DNA of 64,000 nucleotides from Geobacter sp. (GTDB lineage: Bacteria; Desulfobacterota; Desulfuromonadia; Geobacterales; DSM-12255). Positions 1-7,975 of this stretch are shown one piece after another. Location of the stretch: the NCBI GenBank assembly GCA_009684525.1, contig WKKR01000001.1:1054001-1118000 (forward strand), read 5' to 3'. The position numbers and the translations under genes are program-made. Within the stretch, counting starts at the first letter, position 1, and every line of letters begins with the position of its first letter. Under the pieces are notes generated by a model. The model worked only from the letters and a program-made list of their open reading frames with translations, made no database searches and was not told where the DNA came from.

Positions 1-1109
1 TTGGCCGCCTCTTTCAGCGCCTCGGGATCGTGGGCACGCACCGTGGCGCCGGCTGCCAGCAGGTTCTCGATGATGGTGATGGACGGGGCCTCGCGCATGT
101 CGTCGGTGCGCGGCTTGAAGGAGAGCCCCCAGCAGGCCACGGTCCGGCCGGCAAGCGGCTTCTGGGCACCGGCATTTCCGAGCAGGTCGAGCACCTTGGT
201 AGAGAGGACCTGCTTCTGCAGTTCGTTCACCTCCTCGACCGATTTGAGCAGGAGGAAGTCGTAGTCGCACTCCTCTGCCGTGCGGATCAGCGCCTTCACA
301 TCCTTGGGGAAGCAGGAACCGCCATAGCCGGGGCCGGGGAAGAGAAAGTCGTAGCCGATCCGCGAATCGGAGCCGATCCCTTCACGCACCGCGGCCACAT
401 CCGCCCCCATCCGCTCGCAGAGCAGGGCGATCTGGTTCATGAAGGAGATCCGGGTCGCCAGCATGGCATTGGCAGCGTACTTGGTCATCTCGGCGCTCCG
501 GATGTCCATGATGATCATCCGGTTGTTCTTCCGCATGAACGGCTCATAGAGCTCCTTCATGATCTCGGCGGTCCGGACGTTGTCGGTGCCGATCACCACC
601 CGGTCGGGCTTCATGAAGTCGTCGATGGCCGCCCCCTCCTTGAGGAACTCGGGGTTGGAGACCACGTCGAATTCAAGCGGGAGCCCCCGCGCGTCCAGCT
701 CCTGCTGCAGGGCGGCACGCACCTTGTCGGCGGTCCCGACCGGCACCGTAGACTTGTCGACCACGATCTTGTAGCTCTCCATGTGGCGGCCGATATCGCG
801 GGCAACAGCCTGCACGTACTGGAGATCGGCAGAGCCGTCCTCGCCCGGCGGCGTTCCCACGGCAATGAAATTGATCAGCGAGCTCTTCACGGCAAGGGGG
901 ATGTCGGTGGTAAAGGAGAGCCTCCCTTCGGCCTGGTTGCGCAGCACCAGTTCCTTGAGCCCCGGCTCGTAGATCGGTATCACGCCCTGCTTGAGGCTTT
1001 CGATCTTGGCCTGGTCCACATCGACGGTAATGACCGTGTTGCCGCTCTCGGCAAAGCAGGCAGCCGCCACCAGTCCAACGTAACCGGCGCCAAAAACGCA
1101 GATTTTCAT
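1..1109 (-). CDS. ugd: UDP-glucose 6-dehydrogenase, C-terminus cut by window edge
   Basis: Oxidises UDP-glucose to UDP-glucuronate with two NAD+, a cytoplasmic step supplying surface polysaccharide precursors. The translated minus strand begins [20 protein letters not shown], a Rossmann NAD-binding start, and carries [17 protein letters not shown] and the catalytic-cysteine motif [10 protein letters not shown], followed by the third-domain motif [17 protein letters not shown]. These are hallmark motifs of the UDP-glucose/GDP-mannose dehydrogenase family. 369 codons are present; full members are usually about 430-450, so the C-terminus lies outside the window. The start has GGAGG upstream. It lies 69 bp downstream of rsmA on the same strand and probably has its own promoter in that gap. 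Confidence 0.95.
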   Translation of the reverse strand, partial: MKICVFGAGYVGLVAAACFAESGNTVITVDVDQAKIESLKQGVIPIYEPGLKELVLRNQAEGRLSFTTDIPLAVKSSLINFIAVGTPPGEDGSADLQYVQAVARDIGRHMESYKIVVDKSTVPVGTADKVRAALQQELDARGLPLEFDVVSNPEFLKEGAAIDDFMKPDRVVIGTDNVRTAEIMKELYEPFMRKNNRMIIMDIRSAEMTKYAANAMLATRISFMNQIALLCERMGADVAAVREGIGSDSRIGYDFLFPGPGYGGSCFPKDVKALIRTAEECDYDFLLLKSVEEVNELQKQVLSTKVLDLLGNAGAQKPLAGRTVACWGLSFKPRTDDMREAPSITIIENLLAAGATVRAHDPEALKEAA

Positions 1110-1142
1110 GAAAACCTCCGGGTTAATTTCGATAAACGGTTA

Positions 1143-1151
1143 TTTATAGCA
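1143..1151 (-). promoter_or_regulatory. Possible extended -10 promoter for ugd
   Basis: On the minus strand the rsmA-ugd gap contains TGCTATAAA, an extended -10 element about 35 bp before the ugd start. No good -35 hexamer is visible, as is usual for extended -10 promoters. Sequence match only. Confidence 0.35.
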
Positions 1152-1178
1152 TAACAGATGCTGTTGATACCACTTTTT

Positions 1179-2000
1179 TCAGGCAAGCCCCGCCGTGGCC
1201 AGTCGATTGGCCAGCCGCGCAAACTCCTCCAGGGAAAGGGTTTCCCCCCGGCGGACCGGGTCGATGCCGCACGCTGCCAGGAGCTCGCGCAAGCCCTCGT
1301 CGGTGGGGACGAACGCGCCCCCTTTCAGGCAGTTCCAGAGCGTCTTGCGACGCTGCCCGAACGAGGCCTTCACTACCCGGCGGAACAGCGCCTCGTCCGA
1401 GAGAGGGAAACGGGGCGCCTCCAGCGGCACGAAGGAGAGCACCATGGAGTCGACCTTGGGGGGCGGGAAAAAGGCGCCGGGGCGAACGATGCATTCGCGG
1501 CGCACCATGAAGAACATGGGGAAGAGGACCGACAGGATGCCGTACTCCTTGCCGCCGGGCGTGGCCAGAAGCCGCTCCCCCACCTCGCGTTGCAGCATCA
1601 GCACCATCCGGGAAAAGAGCCGCCGCTCGTCGAGAAACTTGAAGAGCACCTGGGACGAGATGTTGTAGGGGAGGTTGGCCGCCACCTTCCACGTCCCGCC
1701 CCCCCTCTCGGCAAAGAGGGCGGTCACGTCGAGGCGCAGGATATCGGACTGGAGCACCTCCACCGACGGCCGGTCCGCGAATTCAGCGGTCAGAAGCGGC
1801 ACCAGCTGGCGGTCGAGCTCAACCGCCAGGACCGCAGCGGCCCGCTCTGCCAGAAGCCGGGTGAGCGCACCCCGGCCCGGACCGACCTCCAGGACGCGAT
1901 CGTCGGGAGCAAGGTCGACCGCAGCCACGATCCGGCCCAGCACCCCCTGGTCCACGAGGAAGTTCTGGCCAAGGGCCTTTTTCGGCCGGGGGAGCTTCAT
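1179..2000 (-). CDS. rsmA: 16S rRNA (adenine(1518)-N6/adenine(1519)-N6)-dimethyltransferase
   Basis: Dimethylates the two adjacent adenosines in the 3' terminal hairpin of 16S rRNA using S-adenosylmethionine, late in 30S assembly. The 273-residue product starts MKLPRPKKALGQNFLVDQ, the family N-terminal signature, then has the SAM-binding motif VLEVGPGRGALT and the catalytic motif NLPYNISS. Length is normal for RsmA/KsgA. The start at 2000 is chosen because its ATG overlaps the tsaD TGA (ATGA), implying translational coupling; an upstream in-frame start at 2045 would lie inside tsaD and lacks family similarity. A tsaD-rsmA pair joins a tRNA modification gene to an rRNA modification gene. Confidence 0.97.
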   Translation of the reverse strand: MKLPRPKKALGQNFLVDQGVLGRIVAAVDLAPDDRVLEVGPGRGALTRLLAERAAAVLAVELDRQLVPLLTAEFADRPSVEVLQSDILRLDVTALFAERGGGTWKVAANLPYNISSQVLFKFLDERRLFSRMVLMLQREVGERLLATPGGKEYGILSVLFPMFFMVRRECIVRPGAFFPPPKVDSMVLSFVPLEAPRFPLSDEALFRRVVKASFGQRRKTLWNCLKGGAFVPTDEGLRELLAACGIDPVRRGETLSLEEFARLANRLATAGLA

Positions 2001-3031
2001 AGCCCTGCCGCTGCCAGCTCGCGGGTTATCCGGTCGAGGGGCCATGAAGGCAGGGCATCCAGGTCGCGGCCGCCGGCCAGGCCGCGGCTGAGGTAGTAAT
2101 CGCCCGGCACTGCCACCATGGCCGCGTTATCGGCACAGAGCGCCGGCCTGGGGATATGGAGAGCAACCCCCCGCTGCCCGGCCAGGCGCTCCATGGCACC
2201 GCGCAGGCCACTGTTGCAGGCGACACCGCCGGCAACCACCAGGCGCTGGATGCCGGTCTGCTCCAGTGCCAGGGCGGTCTTCCCCACCAGCACGTCGCAG
2301 ACTGCGGCCTGGAACGAGGCGCACAGGTCGTTCAGCTCTTGGCCGCTCTTCGCCTCCGGGTTCTTCTGCAGCCAGGTAAGCACGGAGGTCTTCAGACCGC
2401 TGAAGCTGAAATTGCAGCTACCGTCATGGAGGAGCGGCCGGGGAAAGCGGATGGCAGCGGGATCGCCTGAGGACGCAAGCCCGTCGATCACCGCACCGCC
2501 GGGATAGGGAAGCCCCACCAGCTTCGCCACCTTGTCGAAGGCCTCGCCAGCGGCATCGTCCTGGGTCTGGCCCAGTGTCGCATAGGAACCGATGCCGTCC
2601 ACCCGGTAGAGATGGGTGTGGCCGCCGGAGACCGCCAGGGCGAGATAGGGGAACGCCACCTCCTGTTCCAGGAACGGGGCCAGCAGATGGGACTCGATGT
2701 GGTTGACCCCGGCCACCGGGATACCCCGGCCGACAGCGATACCGCGGGCAGCGGCGATCCCCACCAGGAGCGCCCCGACCAGGCCGGGCCCACGGGTAAC
2801 CGCCACCCCCTGGATGGCGTCGATACCGACGCCGGCGCTCTTCAGCGCCTCCTCCACCACCGGCACGATACTCTCAAGGTGCTTGCGGGAAGCGATCTCC
2901 GGCACCACGCCGCCGTACTCGGCATGCACCTGCACCTGGGAAGCGACGATGCTGGAAAGGATGGTGCGGCCGTCGCGCACCACCGCTGCCGCGGTCTCGT
3001 CGCAGGATGTCTCGATTGCCAATACGAGCAT
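1997..3031 (-). CDS. tsaD: tRNA N6-adenosine threonylcarbamoyltransferase TsaD
   Basis: Transfers the threonylcarbamoyl group to A37 of ANN-decoding tRNAs (t6A), with TsaB and TsaE. The 344-residue product begins MLVLAIETSCDETAAAVV, the ASKHA fold start, and has the metal-binding H-x3-H motif in NHIESHLLA, AVSGGHTHLY, and a C-terminal VVAGGVACNSGLR motif. The start at 3031 gives the canonical N-terminus; the 14 residues that an upstream start would add (from 3073) are not family-like. It is the first gene of a coupled pair with rsmA. A dispersed repeat lies directly upstream, so its promoter must be in or beside that repeat. Confidence 0.97.
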   Translation of the reverse strand: MLVLAIETSCDETAAAVVRDGRTILSSIVASQVQVHAEYGGVVPEIASRKHLESIVPVVEEALKSAGVGIDAIQGVAVTRGPGLVGALLVGIAAARGIAVGRGIPVAGVNHIESHLLAPFLEQEVAFPYLALAVSGGHTHLYRVDGIGSYATLGQTQDDAAGEAFDKVAKLVGLPYPGGAVIDGLASSGDPAAIRFPRPLLHDGSCNFSFSGLKTSVLTWLQKNPEAKSGQELNDLCASFQAAVCDVLVGKTALALEQTGIQRLVVAGGVACNSGLRGAMERLAGQRGVALHIPRPALCADNAAMVAVPGDYYLSRGLAGGRDLDALPSWPLDRITRELAAAGL

Positions 3032-3082
3032 GCTTTCACTCTCACGTCGAAATAGTTCGGGGCGCATAAACACGCCCCGAGA

Positions 3083-3262
3083 CCACTACCCGGAAACGGT
3101 TCTTTTTCGCCCTGGCGGTGTCAATCTTCGGGATTCCTTGTGCGGCGTAGCGTGGCTCAAGCCTCCGCGCAATCCCTTGATTTCCTTGCCAGGACAAAAA
3201 ATCCCTCGTTTCTGATCTGGAAACCGGCAGTACCTCATCCGGTGTTTCCGGATGAACACTAC
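3083..3262. repeat. Dispersed palindromic repeat, family R, copy 1
   Basis: About 180 bp in the tsaD-phoH gap. Related to copies at 7697, 41826 and 56318. Shared blocks, in order, are CGGAAACGGTTCTTTTTCGC, CCCTGGCGG, GTCAATCTTCGGGATTCC, a GTGCGGCGTAGCG core, CCTCCGCGCAATCCCTTGAT, and a terminal hairpin with ATCCGG/CCGGAT arms. The terminal hairpin here reads CATCCGGtgtttCCGGATG on the plus strand. No open frame is conserved, so it is a noncoding mobile-like or REP-like element. Confidence 0.75.
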
Positions 3263-3314
3263 CAGCGTCAGCAGGAACGCGATTTTTGTTCGAGATCAAG
3301 GCTGTCGAGCGATC

Positions 3315-3366
3315 CGGCGGAGGCGTGGTACCCTCAGGGCATAAACAGCGCCACGCCGCACAACGG
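3315..3366. repeat. Fragment of repeat core module
   Basis: The block GGCGGAGGCGTGGTACCC followed by CAGGGCATAAACAGCG and CCACGCCGCACAA matches, in reverse complement, the centre of the B repeat at 18351-18514. It is an isolated core lying 50 bp from repeat R1, evidence that the repeats are built from exchangeable modules. Confidence 0.6.
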
Positions 3367-3407
3367 ACCGCGAAGACTTACGCAGATATCGGACAAAGGG
3401 CGCGTTC

Positions 3408-4724
3408 CTAAAGGAGATTGGCGGCGAGTTCTGCCAGCGCCGACCGCTCCCCCTTATTCATGATAATATGCCCCGAGATCGTCTGCTCCTTGAAGCGCTC
3501 CACCACGTAGGTCAGGCCGTTGCTGGAGGCGTCCACGTAGGGGTTGTCGATCTGGTACGGGTCGCCGGTGAGGACGATCTTGGTCCCCTCCCCTGCCCGA
3601 GTGATGATGGTCTTGATCTCGTGGGGGGTGAGGTTCTGGGCCTCGTCGACGATCATGTACTGGTTCGGGATGGAACGGCCCCGGATATAGGTGAGCGGCT
3701 CGATGTCCAGGATGCCCATGGCCATCAGCTCTTTGTACCCCTTGCTGTGGCGCTTCTCCGCCTCGTGGCCGGATAGGAGCAGTTCCACGTTGTCGAAGAT
3801 TGGCTGCATCCAGGGGGTGAGCTTCTCCTCGATGTCGCCGGGGAGGAAACCGAGATCGCGCCCCATGGGAAAGACCGGTCGGGAAACCAACAGCCGGTTG
3901 TAGACATTCTCCTCGGCCACCTTGTGCAGGCCTGCGGCAATGGCCAGCAGGGTCTTGCCGGTGCCCGCCTTCCCCACCAGGGTGACCAGCTTGATAGTGT
4001 CGTCCAGGAGCGCATCGAGGGCGAAGAACTGCTCGCGGTTGCGCGGCTGGATGCTCCAGACCCCGTCCTTGCCGATCTTGCGGATCGGTATCAGCCGGCG
4101 CTGGGCAGAATCGTAACGGCAGATGGCGCTGTGGGAGGGGTTCACCTGGTCCTTGAGGGTGACGTACTCGTTGGGGAGCATCTCCAAGTCGGTATCCGAG
4201 AAACCCTGGCCGTGCAGACGGTCGATGACCACCGGCTCCACCTCGATCTCGCTGAAGCCCGGATAGAGTTCCTCGATGTCGACCTTGTCCGATTCGTAGT
4301 CCTCGGCCTTGAGCCCCAGGGCATCGGCCTTGATCCGGAGGTTGGTATCCTTGGTGACCAGGATGACCGGGCCGCGCTTGTCCTTTTCCTGGAAATCCAC
4401 GGCCACGGCCAGGATACGGTTGTCGCCCCGGTCTTCGCGCAGCTCAGGCGGCAGGCGCTTCATCACCTTCTCTTCGTAGATCTCCACCCGGAGCAGGCCG
4501 CCGGTCTCAAGACGCACCCCGGCCGACAGGGAGCCGACCTTGCGCAACTGGTCGAGCAGCCGCGAGATGTGCCGGGCGTTGCGACCGGTCTCGTTCATGT
4601 CCTTCTTGAACCGGTCGATCTCCTCGATCACCGTGATCGGGATGATGATGTCGTTTTCCTGGAACTTGGAAAGAGCCTGGGGGTCGTAGAGGAGGACGTT
4701 CGTATCGAGTATGAATGTCTTCAT
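3408..4724 (-). CDS. PIN domain / PhoH-family ATPase
   Basis: 438 residues with an N-terminal PIN nuclease-like domain (MKTFILDTNVLLYDPQAL, the first acidic residue being D7) and a C-terminal PhoH-type RecA-like ATPase with Walker A GKAGTGKT and Walker B MIVDEAQNLTPHEIKT, then TGDPYQIDNPY. The fusion is the PhoH2 (PIN-PhoH) type, members of which are described as RNA-unwinding and cleaving enzymes. The start at 4724 gives the intact PIN N-terminus; longer readings would run through the upstream lipoprotein gene. It follows that lipoprotein with a 22 bp gap. A dispersed repeat lies downstream. Substrate unknown. Confidence 0.9.
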   Translation of the reverse strand: MKTFILDTNVLLYDPQALSKFQENDIIIPITVIEEIDRFKKDMNETGRNARHISRLLDQLRKVGSLSAGVRLETGGLLRVEIYEEKVMKRLPPELREDRGDNRILAVAVDFQEKDKRGPVILVTKDTNLRIKADALGLKAEDYESDKVDIEELYPGFSEIEVEPVVIDRLHGQGFSDTDLEMLPNEYVTLKDQVNPSHSAICRYDSAQRRLIPIRKIGKDGVWSIQPRNREQFFALDALLDDTIKLVTLVGKAGTGKTLLAIAAGLHKVAEENVYNRLLVSRPVFPMGRDLGFLPGDIEEKLTPWMQPIFDNVELLLSGHEAEKRHSKGYKELMAMGILDIEPLTYIRGRSIPNQYMIVDEAQNLTPHEIKTIITRAGEGTKIVLTGDPYQIDNPYVDASSNGLTYVVERFKEQTISGHIIMNKGERSALAELAANLL

Positions 4725-4746
4725 GATTTCGGTTCCCGTGTTCTTG

Positions 4747-5019
4747 TCATTTTTCAACATAGGTGGTCTTGAGTTCCTTTCCCTTTGACACAATCTTGAC
4801 GAAATAGGCCTTCTTGTTTTTATCGATCCCTTCCACCACCACCTCTCCCTCCTGGTTGATGACGGCCAGGATGCTGTCGGGCGATTCCTTGATAGTGAAA
4901 AGGGAGAAAATGTTGGTCTTGAACAGGTCCTGACGGGTAAAGGGACGTTCGGGCGGCAGCGAACAGCCGGCAACCAGTACCATGAGCAGCAGTCCTGCCA
5001 CGCATCTCAGTCGTTGCAT
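4747..5019 (-). CDS. Small lipoprotein, hypothetical
   Basis: 90 residues. MQRLRCVAGLLLMVLVAGC is a lipoprotein signal peptide ending in lipobox LVAGC, so the mature chain starts at Cys19. The rest is a short beta-rich segment (ILAVINQEGEVVVEG, FVKIVSKGKELKTTYVEK). It overlaps the end of the cysteine desulfurase gene by 13 bp and precedes phoH, suggesting one transcript. No family recognised; function unknown. Confidence 0.75.
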   Translation of the reverse strand: MQRLRCVAGLLLMVLVAGCSLPPERPFTRQDLFKTNIFSLFTIKESPDSILAVINQEGEVVVEGIDKNKKAYFVKIVSKGKELKTTYVEK

Positions 5020-6164
5020 ATCCTCCCCCTGGTGATGCTCCGAAGAGCGGTGATGAAGGTATCGATCTCCGCGTCAGTGGTAAAATAGCCGGGGCTCACC
5101 CTGACCGTGCCCGCGGGAAAGGTGCCGATGGTCCGATGGGCGGCAGGAGCGCAGTGGAGGCCGGTCCGGACCGCAATATCATATTCCTGGTCGAGGAGGA
5201 ATCCCACGTGCCCGGGGTCCATGCCGTCCACGGTAAACGAGACCACGCTCCCCCTGAGTTTCAGCGGTTCGGGTCCGCAGAGCCGGACTGACGGCATCTC
5301 CTGCAGCCCGGCACAAAGCCGGTTCACCAGGCGCTCCTCATGGCGGGCAATCGCGGCAACCCCTGTCGAAGCGACAAACGAGACGCCGGCAAGGAGCCCC
5401 GCGATGGCCGGGGTATTGAGGGTGCCGCTCTCGAAGCGCTCCGGCAGGTCTGCGGGCTGGTCCTCCCCGGTGGAAGCGGTGCCGGTCCCCCCCACCATGA
5501 GCGGATCGAGGTCGATGCCGTCGGCGATATAGAGAAACCCGGTCCCTGGCGGGCCGTAGAGCCCTTTGTGGCCCGGTGCCGCCAGGAGGTCGATGGACAT
5601 GGCGCCCACGTCGATCGGGATGCAGCCGACGCTCTGGGCCGCGTCCACCAGCATCAGCGCCCCGCGCTTGCGGGCCAGCGCACCGATCTCCGCAACCGGC
5701 TGGATCGTGCCGGTCACGTTCGAGCAGTGGGACAGGGCCACCAGCCTGGTCGGCGCAGCCAGCGCCGCGGCAATCTCCGCACTGTCGACCCTGCCCGTCC
5801 GATCAGCAGGGACGAAGACGATCTCCACCCCCCGCCGCGCGGCCAGATGGAGGGGGCGGGCCAGGGAGTTGTGCTCCATGGTGGTGGTAACCACGCGATC
5901 GCCCGGCTTGAGCAGTCCCAAAACGGCCAGGTTGAGCGCCTCGGTGGCATTCTGGGTAAAGACGATCCGGCTTGAATCAGGGATGGCAAACAGGTCGGCC
6001 AGTGCCTCCCGCGCCTCCAGGACCAGCCGGGCCGCTGCAAGGCCGCGACGGTGACTGCCACGGCCGGGGCTGACACCGACATCCCGCAGTGCATGCTCTA
6101 CTGCGGTATAGACCGTTTCTGGCTTGGGGAATGAGGTAGCTGCGTTATCCAGGTAGATCGACAT
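5007..6164 (-). CDS. Cysteine desulfurase family protein (class V aminotransferase)
   Basis: A PLP enzyme of 385 residues predicted to remove sulfur (or selenium) from cysteine or selenocysteine. It begins MSIYLDNAATSFPKPETVY, typical of the group II (SufS/Csd-like) subset. The PLP lysine is in APGHKGLYGPPG, the cofactor-stacking histidine in LSHCSNVTG, and the mobile-loop cysteine in RTGLHCAPAAH. No scaffold genes (sufBCD, iscU) are adjacent, so this is probably a stand-alone desulfurase. Given apparent selenoproteins elsewhere in the window, a selenocysteine lyase role is possible but cannot be told from sequence alone. Confidence 0.88.
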   Translation of the reverse strand: MSIYLDNAATSFPKPETVYTAVEHALRDVGVSPGRGSHRRGLAAARLVLEAREALADLFAIPDSSRIVFTQNATEALNLAVLGLLKPGDRVVTTTMEHNSLARPLHLAARRGVEIVFVPADRTGRVDSAEIAAALAAPTRLVALSHCSNVTGTIQPVAEIGALARKRGALMLVDAAQSVGCIPIDVGAMSIDLLAAPGHKGLYGPPGTGFLYIADGIDLDPLMVGGTGTASTGEDQPADLPERFESGTLNTPAIAGLLAGVSFVASTGVAAIARHEERLVNRLCAGLQEMPSVRLCGPEPLKLRGSVVSFTVDGMDPGHVGFLLDQEYDIAVRTGLHCAPAAHRTIGTFPAGTVRVSPGYFTTDAEIDTFITALRSITRGRICND

Positions 6165-6211
6165 TGCTCAAACAGTATCATGCACCCCTACCCTTGGCAA
6201 CCGCTTTCAGG

Positions 6212-7546
6212 TCAGAAACCGAACTGGGGACGCAGGGTAAGGGGAGGCTGATAGAGGACCCCGCCGCCAGCACCCCCCAGTATGCGAATCCGCTCGGGTA
6301 TGCGGCTCGGCTCCGTCTCTCCCCACCAGTTCCCCATGGCGAACAGGTCGGCAGCCCCTTCATATTCCAGGTCGTGGCTGTTGTTGGCCGCCAGCACGTT
6401 GCCCCAGAGCACGTTCCCCCCCTCAACGATCCGGAGGCCAACCCCGCTGTTCTGGGAAATATCGTTGCCGTTGACCCGCAGGCGGCTTCCCACCAGGTGC
6501 AGCCCTGCTTCGCGGTTGTTGAGGAAGCGGCAGTAGGAGATCGCCCCGTCGCAGCCGTTCAGCCGCATGCCGGTGCCGTTGACCGTGAAGCTGCTGCCGG
6601 AGGCCTGCAACCGGGTATTGTCGGCCGTGAGCGCGGTCTTATCGTTACCATAGAGCGTCGCACTGGCAAGATAGAGAGAGCCGCCGCTCACCACCATCCC
6701 CTGGCGGTTGCTGGAGATGCTCGTGTCACGCAGTTCGAGCTCGCTCTCCACCGCGCGCACCCCCACGCTGCAGCCGCTCACCCCGCTTCCGGCAATGCCG
6801 GCAAAGGCATCCCTGAAGGAGAGGCCGGTCTCGCACGATGCCAGGGTCAAGGAGTGCAGGGTCACCTGGGCAAACAGTGCCTGCAGGCCGTTGACGGCCC
6901 CCTCGATACGGCACTCCTCCATGACGTTCTTCTTGTCGCTGGCCAGGAGCACGATCCCCTGCCAGTCACCTGCTGCGGAATTCCGAAAGGCAGAAGCGAA
7001 CAGGATCGGCTGATCGCTGTTCCCCGCCGCCACCAGCCGTCCCTGCACCAGCAGGCCACCCTTCCCCCCCTCTGCGGAGACGAAGCGGACCGTGGTGCCA
7101 GCCTCCACCCGCAGGGTCACCTGCGGCGGAACCGTCACCCATCCCTCGACCTGCACCAGCCCCCGCCAGACCGTATCCTCGGCAAGGGTGGCATTGTGGT
7201 AGGAAAAATCCGGTTTTTCTACAAGGGCGCTGGTTCGGTCGCCGGCCGGGGCTATCCCGGACTGCTCCCGTGCGGGGAGCGGCGCCAGCTGGACCGGCGG
7301 GGCAACGGGAGCAGCGTCGGTTGCCGGCGCAGGGGGCGGCGGCACCGGAGCGGCAGGCAAAGAGACAGCGGATGGAACAGCCTGCGCGGCAGGCGCTACT
7401 GCCCGGTCATTGGCCGGGTCCACCGTCGCTTTGGCCGGCACCGGCGCTGGCTGCGGCCGCACTCCGCTCAGGAAATCCAGGCTGCAGGCCGTCAGGCTCA
7501 ACGCTGTACAAGCAACAAGGAAACGTTTCAACCAGCACTTCGTCAT
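6212..7546 (-). CDS. Right-handed parallel beta-helix lipoprotein
   Basis: 444 residues. The N-terminus MTKCWLKRFLVACTALSLTAC is a lipoprotein signal with lipobox LTAC. A Pro/Ala-rich linker of about 90 residues follows, then repeating short strands such as GLQALFAQVTLHSLTLASC, SISSNRQGMVVSGGSLYLA and LQASGSSFTVNGTGMRLNG, typical of a pectate-lyase-like beta-helix (NosD/right-handed parallel beta-helix families). Such folds often bind or cleave polysaccharide, but no catalytic triad is obvious here. The start at 7546 has GAAGGT upstream. Separated by 47 bp from the cysteine desulfurase start downstream. Likely anchored in the outer membrane. Confidence 0.8.
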   Translation of the reverse strand: MTKCWLKRFLVACTALSLTACSLDFLSGVRPQPAPVPAKATVDPANDRAVAPAAQAVPSAVSLPAAPVPPPPAPATDAAPVAPPVQLAPLPAREQSGIAPAGDRTSALVEKPDFSYHNATLAEDTVWRGLVQVEGWVTVPPQVTLRVEAGTTVRFVSAEGGKGGLLVQGRLVAAGNSDQPILFASAFRNSAAGDWQGIVLLASDKKNVMEECRIEGAVNGLQALFAQVTLHSLTLASCETGLSFRDAFAGIAGSGVSGCSVGVRAVESELELRDTSISSNRQGMVVSGGSLYLASATLYGNDKTALTADNTRLQASGSSFTVNGTGMRLNGCDGAISYCRFLNNREAGLHLVGSRLRVNGNDISQNSGVGLRIVEGGNVLWGNVLAANNSHDLEYEGAADLFAMGNWWGETEPSRIPERIRILGGAGGGVLYQPPLTLRPQFGF

Positions 7547-7696
7547 GGTCACCTTCCGCGGCAGCGCCTCTGCCATCTCCTTCTGTCGCAATCCGAGCCT
7601 CGCCGGCGGTCATGCGACCGCCGTAGAAAAGCTGTGTGGTTGTAGCACAAAATCCGTTCCTTGTAAATCAGCTACCCCGGAGCAGAACCTCTCTAG

Positions 7697-7832
7697 TTTC
7701 CGTCCGGAAAGGGTTCTTTTCCGCCCTGGCGGCGTCAATCTGCGAGATTGCTTGCCAGAACGTAAAATTCCTCCTTTCCGATTCGGAAACCAATAGTTTC
7801 TCATCCGGAGTTTCCGGATGGAAACTATCTAT
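7697..7832. repeat. Dispersed palindromic repeat, family R, copy 2
   Basis: Shorter R copy (about 136 bp) in the 430 bp gap between the divergent beta-helix and nrdJ genes. It has the block GTTCTTTTCCGCCCTGGCGG and the terminal hairpin with outer arms AGTTTC/GAAACT around CATCCGG/CCGGATG, but lacks the GCGGCGTAGCG core. The outer-arm bases differ from copy 3 by compensating changes. Confidence 0.7.
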
Positions 7833-7884
7833 TCGCCAGTTTGCCAAACGAATCAAGCGGTTAGATTTTTTCCCGGCTACCCCC

Positions 7885-7913
7885 TTGACACGCCATAGAT
7901 GTTGTGGTTAATT
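7885..7913 (+). promoter_or_regulatory. Candidate sigma-70 promoter of nrdJ
   Basis: TTGACA at 7885-7890, a 17 bp spacer, then TTAATT at 7908-7913. The first NrdR box lies inside the spacer, which would place the repressor directly on the polymerase site. Confidence 0.55.
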
Positions 7914-7939
7914 GCTTTGCGTGCCACTAAATATTGTGG
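7892..7939 (+). promoter_or_regulatory. Tandem NrdR boxes
   Basis: Two 16 bp sites resembling the NrdR consensus ACACWATATATWGTGT. Box 2 at 7924-7939 (CCACTAAATATTGTGG) matches 13 of 16 positions. Box 1 at 7892-7907 (GCCATAGATGTTGTGG) matches 10 of 16. Their starts are exactly 32 bp apart, the three-helical-turn spacing known for NrdR pairs. NrdR is the ATP/dATP-sensing repressor of ribonucleotide reductase genes, and the downstream gene is one. Confidence 0.8.
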
Positions 7940-7975
7940 CAACCTACCAAACCGACAGCAAGGAGATCAACACCC

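Noticed and set aside
30-1154. A long plus-strand open frame across ugd
   Set aside because: Antisense shadow of a clear ugd; His/Asp/Gly-rich translation without family features, common opposite high-GC genes.
7833-7975. Possible cobalamin riboswitch before nrdJ
   Set aside because: The gap is too short and the B12-box GCCACTG is not matched; the GCCACTAAATATTG segment is better explained as an NrdR box.
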